Both the position numbers and the translations under genes were made by a program. DNA of 64,000 nt from Bacillus sp. ISL-7. Its GTDB lineage: Bacteria > Bacillota > Bacilli > Bacillales_B > DSM-18226. Under the pieces are notes generated by a model. That model searched no databases, had not been told where the DNA came from, and saw only the letters and a program-made list of their open reading frames with translations. The stretch lies in NCBI RefSeq assembly GCF_018613065.1, contig NZ_JAGGQW010000027.1, positions 1 through 64,000 of the forward strand. The letters are read 5' to 3'. Shown here piece after piece: positions 34,955-43,582 of this stretch. Position 1 is the first letter of the stretch. Every line of letters begins with the position of its first letter.

Positions 34955-35331
34955 TGGGTTTTTACACCGAAGCACGAACCAAAGAAGGTAGATTGATTGG
35001 CAGTAAGAGTTTTCAGGTCTGGAATCCGAATGTGGAACATTTCTACAAGTCGCTGGGATTGGAAAATCCTTACGGTCAGTACAGCGGAGATAAAGGTGAT
35101 ATATCATTTACAGCAGAACAATTAGCATCCGCTATGCAGTATATTGAAAGCCTAGAATTTTATAGCGAGCCAATAATAGAAAAACTCGATCCGATTGTTG
35201 GCATGCTTACCATTGCTGGAGGAGGCCAAAAGCTTGATGCAAAAGCCGAAAAAGAGCGAACTCTTGAGTTCTTAGATGTTTGTGCAGCAGTGGCTCTTAA
35301 AGATGGGAGCGTCATCCTAAATATGGGTTAG
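34954..35331 (+). CDS. hypothetical protein, 125 aa
   Basis: MGFYTEARTKEGRLIGSKSFQ..., coupled by TAATG to the preceding frameshifted gene. Mixed alpha/beta, soluble, no motif recognised. Confidence 0.6.
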   Translation: MGFYTEARTKEGRLIGSKSFQVWNPNVEHFYKSLGLENPYGQYSGDKGDISFTAEQLASAMQYIESLEFYSEPIIEKLDPIVGMLTIAGGGQKLDAKAEKERTLEFLDVCAAVALKDGSVILNMG

Positions 35332-35371
35332 GAGGACAGTAATGTATTAGAAGACTTACTTTCAAATGATA

Positions 35372-35473
35372 ATGAGCAGAATATGGGATTTTGATGACGC
35401 TATGCAACCGAAAGAACATTGGTGGTGGTATTTAAGTAAGTGTGTCAAAAAGGAGGACGATAATGAGCATTGA
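35372..35473 (+). CDS. small hypothetical ORF, 33 aa
   Basis: MSRIWDFDDAMQPKEHWWWY..., ending KKEDDNEH. Its last codons encode the AGGAGGACGATAATG ribosome site and start of the next gene, so the two overlap. Its own ribosome site is poor. Confidence 0.4.
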   Translation: MSRIWDFDDAMQPKEHWWWYLSKCVKKEDDNEH

Positions 35474-35720
35474 AATTCATAAAGAACGGAGAAGAATAGC
35501 ATACCGTTTATGTGGCTGTTTCACACCTTTAGAAGTAATCGCCTACGTTACAAAATTACCGCTTCCCGATGTTATAGAGATAGACAATAAACGAACCTCA
35601 TATTACAACCAGTTAATTAAACAGAGAATGAATTTTGTTACAGACGTAGATAAGTTATTTGCGAAACTTGAACTGGATGACATTGAAAAGGAGGACGGTA
35701 ATGAACAGGGACAGAATTGA
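35463..35720 (+). CDS. hypothetical protein, 85 aa
   Basis: ATG behind AAGGAGGACGATA. MSIEIHKERRRIAYRLCGCF, with a central PLEVIAYVTKLPLPDVIEID that could be a helix-turn-helix. It ends KEDGNEQGQN because its 3' end carries the next ribosome site. Confidence 0.55.
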   Translation: MSIEIHKERRRIAYRLCGCFTPLEVIAYVTKLPLPDVIEIDNKRTSYYNQLIKQRMNFVTDVDKLFAKLELDDIEKEDGNEQGQN

Positions 35721-35772
35721 AGGTTTTTATATTAAATTGCGAAAACACTTGGAGGACGACAATGGACGATAA
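35701..35772 (+). CDS. tiny ORF, 23 aa
   Basis: MNRDRIEGFYIKLRKHLEDD..., start 9 nt behind AAGGAGG, overlapping the genes on both sides. Its end encodes TTGGAGGACGACAATG for the next gene. It may be a real micro-protein or only a translational relay. Confidence 0.4.
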   Translation: MNRDRIEGFYIKLRKHLEDDNGR

Positions 35773-35914
35773 AGAATTAAAATGGTTGCAAGAAACGGCA
35801 AAAAAGTTAAATGACGAAAAGATTCGCAATGAGTATGAAGAAATGGTTAAGAATAGACCTGAAATAGCCAAGCATTTTGCCAGCATTATTAATCCGAGGC
35901 GTGATCATAAATGA
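35762..35914 (+). CDS. small hypothetical protein, 50 aa
   Basis: MDDKELKWLQETAKKLNDEK..., helical and charged, behind GGAGGACGACA. ATGA overlap with the next gene. Not recognised. Confidence 0.55.
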   Translation: MDDKELKWLQETAKKLNDEKIRNEYEEMVKNRPEIAKHFASIINPRRDHK

Positions 35915-36327
35915 CTGACGAGGAATTTTCCATATTTGAAAAGGTGATGCGGGAAATACACAACCATTGGGGATTTAGCGATATACGAACAGAGAGCGAA
36001 ATAAGCGATTATCGTAGAGGTTATGAGCAAATTAAAGAAAGTCAATTACCGCCAGAAGAACAGCGATACCAGCGTGAATTAAAAAAGTTTATCGAAGAGT
36101 TAAATGGAATGTCTTCAACCACCTATTTAGCAGCTCGATTAAGTGTTATTCGTGATATTGAAGATTTAATAAAAACCGAAACTAATGAAAGGACGAAAAA
36201 AGGATTAGGTAAAATAGTCGATGAATTTTATCGCTTGGTAAAAGATGCGATGGTACCTAATGAATTGATGGAGCAAGCACGAAATAGAGTTAGCTTACCA
36301 CCATTTAGAAAGGGAGATAACGAATGA
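35911..36327 (+). CDS. hypothetical protein, 138 aa
   Basis: Helical acidic protein (FEKVMREIHNHWGFSDIRTE, LIKTETNERTKKGLGKIVDE). It overlaps neighbours by ATGA on both sides. No motif recognised. Confidence 0.6.
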   Translation: MTDEEFSIFEKVMREIHNHWGFSDIRTESEISDYRRGYEQIKESQLPPEEQRYQRELKKFIEELNGMSSTTYLAARLSVIRDIEDLIKTETNERTKKGLGKIVDEFYRLVKDAMVPNELMEQARNRVSLPPFRKGDNE

Positions 36328-36557
36328 CTGATAAAAGGAACGGAGACATCACTAAACATCCGTTTTATATAAAGGATCCAGTCGCAAGGCAACGAGCACT
36401 CGACCAAGCTGTCGAAAGGGCGAAGGGAATTCTATTCCCATCGGAGCCATCGAAAGAAATCAAGTTCAAACGTGAAACACGGTTAGTATTTAACGGCGTG
36501 AAGGAGTTCAATAAATTTTATAAGGAATGGAAGAAAGAACAAAAGGTGAAGAAATGA
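36324..36557 (+). CDS. small hypothetical protein, 77 aa
   Basis: Basic protein (MTDKRNGDITKHPFYIKDPV..., ending EWKKEQKVKK), unlike its acidic neighbours. ATGA overlaps on both sides. AAAGGGAGAT lies before the start. Confidence 0.6.
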   Translation: MTDKRNGDITKHPFYIKDPVARQRALDQAVERAKGILFPSEPSKEIKFKRETRLVFNGVKEFNKFYKEWKKEQKVKK

Positions 36558-36808
36558 GTGAACCGCATAATTATCAACTTAAATTAAGAACTGGTGATGA
36601 AGTTATTTTCACTGCTGATATTACAGCCGATGAAGTACAATCACTGCCTCGATTTGCTAATCAAGCCGAATTCTTTAAGTTTTTCACGGAAAGAACGAGA
36701 CATAGTGAACTACCGTTTGTAATTATCAAAATCATTAAACCGCCGTTGGTAAAGGAGGACGATGATGAAAGCTGGGGACATTGTTGCAGCAATCGAATCA
36801 ATGAATAA
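36554..36808 (+). CDS. small hypothetical protein, 84 aa
   Basis: MSEPHNYQLKLRTGDEVIFT..., probable beta strands then helix, ending PPLVKEDDDESWGHCCSNRI. Ribosome site AGGTGAAGAA. The next gene starts inside it. Confidence 0.55.
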   Translation: MSEPHNYQLKLRTGDEVIFTADITADEVQSLPRFANQAEFFKFFTERTRHSELPFVIIKIIKPPLVKEDDDESWGHCCSNRINE

Positions 36809-37349
36809 TGGTGAACGGATTAGGACGTTAAAACTGTTGCACGAAACATATTTTTATAACAGGGATTTCCCTTCGGATTTGGAGGAAGAGGAAGAATTAA
36901 TGGTTGAAGAAAGAGCAAAACTCCCCGAATCAGAATGGGTAGATCATGATCCGAACCGTTATAGTACGGTTGAGGAAGTGAAGGAACGGTTTTATCCGAA
37001 CAATTACAAACCTATTAAACTCACGGGAAAAGACGCTCAAGATGTCATAGACGAGCTAAACGGTAAAGTGGTTCCAGAAGAAGAGAAAAAACGGATTAAG
37101 TTTCTTGATGATTGCAAAAAGTTGTATGAGAATCATGAACGCAAACGACTGTTAGGCCAAATTGTTCCCGAAGATTACCTAGACACTGATGAAGAAATAA
37201 GCAAAATGGCAGAGGAAGCCGCAGATGAAGAAGATTTTATTTTACCTCAAGCTCGTGAAAAATACATTGAACACTTCATTAGAGGTTATAAAGATTCTCA
37301 AGAAAAAACATTTAAACGATTAAAAGAATTGGAGAATAGCAATGAGTGA
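36765..37349 (+). CDS. hypothetical acidic protein, 194 aa
   Basis: MKAGDIVAAIESMNNGERIR..., strongly acidic (EEEEELMVEERAKLPESEW). The second of two adjacent ATGs is chosen because it is 6 nt from GGAGG. It overlaps the preceding gene by 44 nt and the next by 8. Not recognised. Confidence 0.6.
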   Translation: MKAGDIVAAIESMNNGERIRTLKLLHETYFYNRDFPSDLEEEEELMVEERAKLPESEWVDHDPNRYSTVEEVKERFYPNNYKPIKLTGKDAQDVIDELNGKVVPEEEKKRIKFLDDCKKLYENHERKRLLGQIVPEDYLDTDEEISKMAEEAADEEDFILPQAREKYIEHFIRGYKDSQEKTFKRLKELENSNE

Positions 37350-37644
37350 CAGCCTAATTTATCGAATCGAAAAACTGATTATTGAAGAAATGAAAGGGAT
37401 ATGCGGCGATATTGAAGGCATTAATTGGGATGAAGTTCGCCTTAAAAATGATACCGACATTAATTGGCATAGCCCTGGGATGGATGTTTACTTTTACGTA
37501 GATAATGAACACCCAAATGAATATAAGTTTTGCCATGATTATAAGGAAGATCGGGGTCTGCTCTTAATTGAAAATAAGAGCCGAAAGCCAGTGAATTATA
37601 GAGAAATCAAAATATGGGGGACTTGGGAGGGTGACGATGTTTAG
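37342..37644 (+). CDS. hypothetical protein, 100 aa
   Basis: MSDSLIYRIEKLIIEEMKGI..., with an aromatic alpha/beta middle (DINWHSPGMDVYFYVD). Overlaps the previous gene by 8 nt. Not recognised. Confidence 0.6.
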   Translation: MSDSLIYRIEKLIIEEMKGICGDIEGINWDEVRLKNDTDINWHSPGMDVYFYVDNEHPNEYKFCHDYKEDRGLLLIENKSRKPVNYREIKIWGTWEGDDV

Positions 37645-37646
37645 AA

Positions 37647-37877
37647 ATGGACAAAGTAACCGATTGGGCATTTCTTCTATTTAACGAAACTACTGATGAA
37701 GAGGTAAAGGAAACTGCAATTAAGCTACTTGTGGGAGACTTATCGCTAAAAGAATTAATAAATATGGATAATATGAAGGTTCACTTTAGAGCTGTAAAGA
37801 AAAAACGGAGAAAAGGATGTATAAAATCAAAAGAACTTAATCAGTTTATCGAGGATCACTTATTACTAGGAGATTGA
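37647..37877 (+). CDS. small hypothetical protein, 76 aa
   Basis: MDKVTDWAFLLFNETTDEEV..., helical, with a basic central cluster (KKKRRKG). GGAGGGTGACG is about 13 nt upstream. Last gene of the string, followed by a clear terminator. Confidence 0.55.
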   Translation: MDKVTDWAFLLFNETTDEEVKETAIKLLVGDLSLKELINMDNMKVHFRAVKKKRRKGCIKSKELNQFIEDHLLLGD

Positions 37878-37882
37878 AGGAT

Positions 37883-37915
37883 AACAGCCAGGTTATATAC
37901 ACTGGCTGTTTTATT
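37883..37915 (+). terminator. terminator of the small-gene string
   Basis: AACAGCCAG pairs with CTGGCTGTT around TTATATACA-type loop bases, followed by TTATTGTT. It lies 6 nt after the last stop. Confidence 0.85.
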
Positions 37916-37967
37916 GTTCCAAATAAGCGTGGTTCGCCACTCCACTTACTCACCATCAATTCTTTAA

Positions 37968-38055
37968 AGTTATTAAACAATTTTATTCCATCTGTTCATT
38001 AATTAACAAATTATAACTATTTAACAATTGTAAGTCTCACATTTATTTTTATACT
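37968..38055 (+). promoter_or_regulatory. regulon cassette upstream of aldo/keto reductase 1
   Basis: TTGTAA (38028-38033), 16-bp spacer, TATACT (38050-38055). The palindrome TGTTCATTAATTAACA (37993-38008) sits upstream, preceded by an AAACAATTTT half-site. This is one copy of the cassette shared across 38-62 kb. Confidence 0.7.
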
Positions 38056-38097
38056 TATAATTGAAGATTAAAAATATTTGGAAAGTAGGGAGTGTAA

Positions 38098-39078
38098 ATG
38101 GAATATACAAAACTCGGAAATACGGGAATGGATGTTTCAAGACTCTGCCTTGGCTGTATGAGCTTTGGTGAGGTACAGCCAGGAGGTCATCAATGGGTAC
38201 TTAATGAGGAGAGCAGCCGTCCTATTATTAAAAAAGCCCTTGATTATGGTATTAATTTTTTTGATACAGCAAATATTTATGCAGGTGGAACCAGTGAAGA
38301 GATTGTTGGACGGGCATTAAAGGATTATGCCAATCGGGATGAAATTGTGCTCGCTACAAAGGTTTGGGGGCGTATGCATCAAGGCCCCAATGGTTCTGGG
38401 CTTTCCCGTAAGGCCATCCTGAGTGAAATTGATAAGAGCCTTAAGAGACTGGGAACAGACTATGTAGACCTTTATATCATCCACCGCTGGGATTACAATA
38501 CCCCAATTGAAGAAACAATGGAAGCCTTGCATGATGTTGTGAAAGCTGGAAAGGCAAGATACATAGGTGCTTCTGCTATGTACGCATGGCAGTTCCAAAA
38601 GGCTTTACATGTAGCTGAGAAAAATGGGTGGACTCGATTTGTATCCATGCAAAATCATCTAAATCTCATATACCGTGAAGAGGAAAGGGAGATGTTGCCT
38701 CTTTGTAAGGAAGAAAAAATAGGGGTGACCCCATATAGTCCGCTCGCATCAGGCAGATTGACACGTGATTGGTCGGAAAAGACTCATCGTTCAGAAACAG
38801 ACAAGATTCTAAAATCTAAATATGAACCATCTGCGGATTTAGATCGATTAGTCGTAGACCGAGTTGCATCAATCGCAGAGAAACATGGTGTTCCTCGCCT
38901 TCATGTCGCACTTGCATGGTTGCTGCAGAAAGAACCAGTAACAGCTCCTATTATCGGTGCTACGAAAATTTCTCAGCTTGATGATGCGGTAGGTGCTCTA
39001 TCACTCAAGTTAACGCCTGAAGAAGTTGCTTTTCTAGAAGAGCCGTATGTACCTCACTCAATAGTAGGTCATAATTAA
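38098..39078 (+). CDS. aldo/keto reductase 1, YajO-like
   Basis: 326-aa NADPH-type aldo/keto reductase. TIM-barrel tetrad visible: Asp and Tyr in FDTANIYAGGTSEE, Lys in LATKVW, His in YIIHRWDYNTPIEETMEAL. Nucleotide-site motif PIIGATKISQLDDA near the C-terminus. Overall pattern matches E. coli YajO. Expected to reduce aldehydes or ketones; the substrate is unknown. Ribosome site TAGGGAGTG. Paralogous to the genes at 39368 and 45552, all carrying the same YREEEREMLPLC segment or a close variant. Confidence 0.9.
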   Translation: MEYTKLGNTGMDVSRLCLGCMSFGEVQPGGHQWVLNEESSRPIIKKALDYGINFFDTANIYAGGTSEEIVGRALKDYANRDEIVLATKVWGRMHQGPNGSGLSRKAILSEIDKSLKRLGTDYVDLYIIHRWDYNTPIEETMEALHDVVKAGKARYIGASAMYAWQFQKALHVAEKNGWTRFVSMQNHLNLIYREEEREMLPLCKEEKIGVTPYSPLASGRLTRDWSEKTHRSETDKILKSKYEPSADLDRLVVDRVASIAEKHGVPRLHVALAWLLQKEPVTAPIIGATKISQLDDAVGALSLKLTPEEVAFLEEPYVPHSIVGHN

Positions 39079-39191
39079 TTTTGGTTTAGTGTTTGAAAAA
39101 TAGGTTTTTAAAAGCGATCACCTTGGAAAATTTAAATGTCTTTGAGTTTGAATTGAGCCATCAGAATATGGGTATAATTGCTAATTTAGTA

Positions 39192-39239
39192 ACCAAAGTG
39201 AGGTTGTTTTTTTTCACAAAACGACCCTCAAATTTTGGG
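39192..39239. other. intergenic inverted repeat
   Basis: CCAAAGTGAGGTTGTTTT pairs imperfectly with AAAACGACCCTCAAATTTTGG. There is no T run, so it is not a standard terminator. Confidence 0.45.
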
Positions 39240-39288
39240 AAATGGATTGGTACATGTAAACTTGATCATTAATGTCAATCGATTTGAT

Positions 39289-39316
39289 ATGTAAAAATAA
39301 TGTTTATTTATATACT
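39289..39316 (+). promoter_or_regulatory. diverged cassette promoter of aldo/keto reductase 2
   Basis: ATGTAA (39289-39294), 16-bp spacer, TATACT (39311-39316), aligned with the promoter before aldo/keto reductase 1 including the downstream AAAGATTAAA. The operator palindrome is poorly conserved here. Confidence 0.45.
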
Positions 39317-39367
39317 TAAAATCAAAGATTAAATATGTTACATCTTTTGGAAAGTGAGGACTATCAC

Positions 39368-40372
39368 ATGGAATATACGAAACTTGGAAATACAGGATTG
39401 GATGTATCTAGACTTTGCCTTGGCTGTATGGGTTTTGGAGAAAAGGAACGTTGGATGCATCCGTGGGTAATTGATGAAGAGAACAGTCGTACAGTTATTA
39501 AAAAAGCTCTTGAGTTAGGTATCAATTTTTTTGATACTGCTAACACTTACTCGGATGGAACGAGTGAAGAATTTCTCGGACGTGCCCTTAAAGATTTTGC
39601 AAATCGAGATGAAATTGTCATAGCAACTAAGGTTTATTTTCCATTGGGCAAAGACTTAAACAGCAAAGGCCCGAACAGTATAGGATTATCCCGAAAACAT
39701 ATTATGAGAGAAATTGATAAGAGTCTGAAACGTCTTGGGACTGATTATGTGGATCTGTATCAGATTCATCGCTGGGATTACAACACACCAATCGAAGAAA
39801 CGATGGAAGCTCTCCATGACCTAGTGAAGGCTGGCAAGGTAAGATACATCGGTGCTTCTGCGATGTATGCATGGCAGTTTTTGAAGGCGAACCATGTGGC
39901 TGAGAAAAATGGTTGGACTAGATTTGTATCGATGCAAAATCACCTTAACCTCATATACCGTGAGGAGGAACGGGAGATGCTGCCATTATGTAAGGAAGAA
40001 AAAATCGGCGTAATTCCTTACAGCCCTCTTGCTTCAGGTAGATTAACCCGTGATTGGTCGGAAGACACTCTTCGTTCTGAAACAGACGCAACCCAAAGAT
40101 CTAAATACGGTGCAACTGAAAATAATGACCGTTTAGTCGTGGAACGAGTTGCGGAATTGGCGGAAAAACATGGTGTGCCAAGATCCCAAATCGCACTTGC
40201 CTGGTTATTGCAGAAAGAACCAGTAACAGCTCCAATTATTGGTGCAACCAAAATTTCTCATCTTGAAGATTCCGTGGGGGCTCTATCGGTTAAGTTAACC
40301 AATGAAGAAGTTGCGTATTTAGAAGAGCCTTATGTTCCACATCCTGTGGTTGGTGCTCTGGGTTCTAAGTAA
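39368..40372 (+). CDS. aldo/keto reductase 2, YajO-like
   Basis: 334 aa from ATG 39368 behind AAGTGAGGA; the frame is open to 39335, but MEYTKLGNTGLDVSR is the family start. Tetrad residues lie in FDTANTYSDGTSEE, ATKVYF and QIHRWDYNTPIEE. It carries a short insertion after KVYFPLGKD compared with copy 1. C-terminal ASGRLTRDW and PIIGATKIS motifs intact. Function as for copy 1. Confidence 0.9.
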   Translation: MEYTKLGNTGLDVSRLCLGCMGFGEKERWMHPWVIDEENSRTVIKKALELGINFFDTANTYSDGTSEEFLGRALKDFANRDEIVIATKVYFPLGKDLNSKGPNSIGLSRKHIMREIDKSLKRLGTDYVDLYQIHRWDYNTPIEETMEALHDLVKAGKVRYIGASAMYAWQFLKANHVAEKNGWTRFVSMQNHLNLIYREEEREMLPLCKEEKIGVIPYSPLASGRLTRDWSEDTLRSETDATQRSKYGATENNDRLVVERVAELAEKHGVPRSQIALAWLLQKEPVTAPIIGATKISHLEDSVGALSVKLTNEEVAYLEEPYVPHPVVGALGSK

Positions 40373-40404
40373 TATTGTTTCAGCAATAGCTTTTTAATAG
40401 CGAT

Positions 40405-40447
40405 AACCCTGACTTCCTTAAATAATGCTGGAGGTCGGGGTTTTTTT
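40405..40447 (+). terminator. terminator after aldo/keto reductase 2
   Basis: AACCCTGACTTCC pairs with GGAGGTCGGGGTT around a 12-nt loop, followed by a T run. Confidence 0.85.
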
Positions 40448-40494
40448 GCCATTGGTTAATTTTTATATCGGAATGGCCGTTTTGTTTAAAAATT

Positions 40495-40615
40495 TCTTTA
40501 AAGTTTATGAACAATTTATTTTGATTTGTCTATTAATGCACGAAACTTGATTATTTGGCAATTGTAGTTATCTTTTTTTTATTCTATATTATGTACAGAT
40601 GTCTATTAATACCTC
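40495..40615 (+). promoter_or_regulatory. regulon cassette upstream of MFS transporter 1
   Basis: TTGTAG (40562-40567), 17-bp spacer, TATATT (40585-40590), with TTTATGAACAATTT and GATTTGTCTATTAATGC half-sites upstream and GATGTCTATTAAT downstream. Confidence 0.7.
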
Positions 40616-40682
40616 GTTGTCAATTTTTGAGGTTTAGCTAAACCATAAAGTAAGAGGTATAAAAAAATTAGGGAGATGTTTT

Positions 40683-41855
40683 ATGACTAAATCAAATAAC
40701 TTGCTTATACTTATATTGGTCATAGGTGTTTTTGGTATCTTAAGTACCGAAATGGGGTTTGTTGGTATATTACCTGTAATTGCTGACACCTTTCATATCA
40801 GTGTGTCTAAAGCAGGATTGCTTGTAAGTCTTTTTGCACTTGTTGTTGCAATATCTGGTCCCACGATGCCGTTAATGTTTTCTGGTATAAACCGCAAAAA
40901 AGTCATGTTACTTGTACTTGGCATTTTCATTTTAGGAAATATTGTCTCAATGCTTACATCAAACTTTACGATTTTATTAATCTCCCGTGTCATTCCTGCT
41001 TTTTTTCACCCAATTTATATCTCTTTAGCTTTGACAGTGGCCGCTACATCAGGTACCCCAGAAGAAGCAAGAAAATCTATATCTAAAATAATGATGGCAG
41101 TTTCTGCTGGTATGATCCTTGGTGTACCGATTGTTACTTTTATAGCGAATGTAGCTTCATTAGAAATGGCGATGTCATTCTTTGCTATCGTTAATGCCAT
41201 TGCATTCATAGTTACCTTGCTTTTTGTACCATCTATGCCCGTAGAGCATAGAATCTCTTACGGAGCACAAGTAAGTGTATTAAAAAAACCTATTATTTGG
41301 TTATCAATTGCTACTGTCATTTTTATTAATTCAGCAGTTTCTGGGGTTTATAGTTACGTTGCTGAGTATCTTGAAAATTTCGCTCATATATCTGGGAAAA
41401 CATTGAGTTTGGTATTATTCCTTTTTGGTATAACCAGTCTTGTTGGAAACATCGTGGCGGGGAGGTTACTTGCTAAAAACACTCTTAAAACTGTAGTAAC
41501 TTTCCCAATCGTATTAGGATTAGTTTACATTTTAGCATTCTTAATGACTAATTTCATTGGACCCATAGCTATAATATTTGTTTTGATTTGGGGAGTATTA
41601 TTTGCTATAGGAAATAATATTAGTCAATATTGGATTGCGTCTGCAGCTCCTGAAGCTCCTGATTTCGCAAATGGATTGTTTCTAACTTGCGGTAACTTAG
41701 GAATAACAATTGGTACTGCAGTAAGTGGGTTAATTATATCAGGAATGGGTGTACAGTACGTATTATTAGTGGGATCGCTATTTTTGTTATTAGGCTTATC
41801 ATCTATTATACTAAGAACCTACATGAATAGCCCTATAAAACAACTTTCTAAATAA
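40683..41855 (+). CDS. MFS transporter 1 (drug/sugar efflux, DHA1 type)
   Basis: 390-aa integral membrane protein with about 12 hydrophobic helices. GILSTEMGFVGILPVIADTF in TM1, and VILRTYM-like basic C-terminus. The AraJ/YdhP-like 12-TM DHA1 pumps export small drugs or sugars by proton antiport. Ribosome site AGGGAG. It carries its own regulon cassette and its own terminator, so it is a single-gene unit. Only distantly similar to the two other MFS proteins of the region. Confidence 0.85.
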   Translation: MTKSNNLLILILVIGVFGILSTEMGFVGILPVIADTFHISVSKAGLLVSLFALVVAISGPTMPLMFSGINRKKVMLLVLGIFILGNIVSMLTSNFTILLISRVIPAFFHPIYISLALTVAATSGTPEEARKSISKIMMAVSAGMILGVPIVTFIANVASLEMAMSFFAIVNAIAFIVTLLFVPSMPVEHRISYGAQVSVLKKPIIWLSIATVIFINSAVSGVYSYVAEYLENFAHISGKTLSLVLFLFGITSLVGNIVAGRLLAKNTLKTVVTFPIVLGLVYILAFLMTNFIGPIAIIFVLIWGVLFAIGNNISQYWIASAAPEAPDFANGLFLTCGNLGITIGTAVSGLIISGMGVQYVLLVGSLFLLLGLSSIILRTYMNSPIKQLSK

Positions 41856-41862
41856 GGAATTA

Positions 41863-41893
41863 AATAAGCTGTCAATAGGCAGCTTATTATTTT
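41863..41893 (+). terminator. terminator after MFS transporter 1
   Basis: AATAAGCTG pairs with CAGCTTATT around TCAATAGG, followed by ATTTT. Confidence 0.8.
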
Positions 41894-42014
41894 AGAATGG
41901 GTGGATAATTAACAATTTAAGTCTATTGGAAATGCACAAAATACGTTCATTTAGTTGTTAATGGCATTTTTTATGGCTAAGTAATAGTGTTTGAACTATG
42001 TTTCTTTTGAAAGC

Positions 42015-42057
42015 AAAACCCTGATTTCCTAACTAAAGTAGGAGATTAGGGTTTTTT
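42015..42057 (-). terminator. terminator of tetR-1 (bidirectional hairpin)
   Basis: AAAACCCTGATTTCCTA pairs with TAGGAGATTAGGGTTTT. T runs occur on both strands. It lies 21 nt after the tetR-1 stop. Confidence 0.75.
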
Positions 42058-42077
42058 ATGTTATTGGATTTTTTAAA

Positions 42078-42623
42078 CTATACAATTCTCTCTATTAAAA
42101 TGCCCACCTGTTCCGCCATTATTTGAGGCGTATAAGGCATTCCATTAATAAACCACCATTCCACTAATTCCACATAAGCACCTGCAATAAATCGAAGAAC
42201 TATCTCTTCATTTATACCGTGATTTTTTCCTTCTGTTACATTTACTTCTCCCTTTAAACCTTCGATAACAAACTCAAGGAACTGCCTACGGAAAGAAGGG
42301 GCTCCTTTACTGGCTAACATTGTTGAAAAGAATAAATAATGATTTTCAAAGTATTCAAACCAGATTAGATTCCCATCGATAAAATCCATATCAGATGCGG
42401 ATTCGGCCAAATCCTTTAGTTCGTTGATATGTTCTTCAATTAGTTTATCCAGCAAATCAAATTTATCCAGGTAATGAAGGTAGATGGTTCTTCGACTGAC
42501 ATTTGCTCTGTCGGAAATTTCTTGTATGGTAATCTGATCAAAATTTTTTTCAGACATCAGTTCAATAACAGCTTTTTTTATCGCTTCTTGAGATTTGAGT
42601 ATTCTCCTATCCACCTTAGACAT
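42078..42623 (-). CDS. TetR-family regulator 1
   Basis: 181 aa. N-terminal TetR HTH (ITIQEISDRANVSRRTIYLHY) behind a basic MSKVDRRI start. The ligand-binding half has a TetR_C_33-like style (HYLFFSTMLASKGAPSFRRQF). GGTGA before ATG. It is divergent from the NTF2-like array and shares the operator-rich cassette with it. It is clearly paralogous to the regulator at 56106. Probably represses the cassette-bearing genes, including itself, until a ligand binds. Confidence 0.88.
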   Translation of the reverse strand: MSKVDRRILKSQEAIKKAVIELMSEKNFDQITIQEISDRANVSRRTIYLHYLDKFDLLDKLIEEHINELKDLAESASDMDFIDGNLIWFEYFENHYLFFSTMLASKGAPSFRRQFLEFVIEGLKGEVNVTEGKNHGINEEIVLRFIAGAYVELVEWWFINGMPYTPQIMAEQVGILIERIV

Positions 42624-42642
42624 TAGGTAGTCACCAAACTTT

Positions 42643-42778
42643 CTAAAAGATTATGAACAATTTTAATCGATTTGTGCATTATTTCACGAATCAAGGTTAA
42701 TTGACAATTGTAGGCATTCTGTTTCTGTTTATAATTATATACAGATGTCACATAATTCATCAATGTGAATTATTAATG
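42643..42778. promoter_or_regulatory. regulon cassette between tetR-1 and NTF2-like copy 1
   Basis: TTGTAG (42708-42713), 16-bp spacer, TATAAT (42730-42735) reading right. TATGAACAA-N10-TTTGTGCATTA inverted repeat on the tetR side, and a CATAATTCATCAATGTGAATTATTAATG symmetric block just downstream of the -10 (about 42748-42778, given here as its outline). Most direct evidence that a TetR regulator controls the cassette. Confidence 0.75.
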
Positions 42779-42872
42779 ACATCAAGATAGAAGAATAAGA
42801 AAACAATTTTCTGTTCTAAACTAGCTCGCTAGAAATCACAGGAACAGAAATTAAAAATAAGGAGGAAATTCC

Positions 42873-43313
42873 ATGTCATTAGAAATTTTACAAGCAAAAT
42901 CAGAATTAAAAGAATTAGTTGATACATTCTCAAATTTGGCCGATGAAAAAAACATTCCAGGTCAAATGCCTTTATTTACACCTGATACCAAAGTTCAAGT
43001 GTACATGGGTGATAATTTATTGTTTGATATTTCAGGAACGAAACAACTGGAAGAAGTATTCACAAGTTTCACAGCTAATGTTAAACGTTCATTTCATATG
43101 AACTGACAACAAGTTGTCAAAATTGATGGCGATACTGCAACAGGTATTGCCTACTGCCAAGTTAAATTAGTGAGCGAAGAAGATGGGAAAAAAGTCATCA
43201 CCGATAGCAGTATTCGATATGACGATGAGTATGTGCGTCAAAACGGAACTTGGTTAATCAAGACCCGTATTTCTCACTTTTCGATTAATGACAAACGAAC
43301 ATTACAAAGCTAA
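42873..43313 (+). pseudogene. NTF2-like/SnoaL-like protein, copy 1, nonsense mutation
   Basis: Same 146-codon gene as the next three copies, but GGA is changed to TGA at 43104-43106, stopping after 77 codons (HMN then stop). The remainder to 43313 is still nearly identical, so the mutation is recent. Ribosome site AAGGAGG intact. Confidence 0.9.
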
Positions 43314-43350
43314 TTTGATTTTTCTATCCACCTTAGACATGCGGTAGTCA

Positions 43351-43490
43351 TTCTAAAAGATTATGAACAATTTTAAATGATTTGTGCATTATTTCACGGA
43401 TCAAGGTTAATTGACAATTGTAGACATTTTGATTCTGTTTATAATTATTTACAGATGTCACATAATTTATCAATGTGAATTATTAATGAC
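43351..43490 (+). promoter_or_regulatory. regulon cassette, NTF2-like copy 2
   Basis: TTGTAG (43418-43423), 16-bp spacer, TATAAT (43440-43445), with the same half-sites as the tetR-1 intergenic copy. Preceded by a tetR-1 stub (block ending CCTTAGACAT near 43339). Confidence 0.7.
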
Positions 43491-43582
43491 ATCAAGATAG
43501 AGGAATAAGAAAACAATTTTCTGTTCTAAACTAGCTCGCTAGAAATCACAGGAACAGAAATTAAAAATAAGGAGGAAATTCC

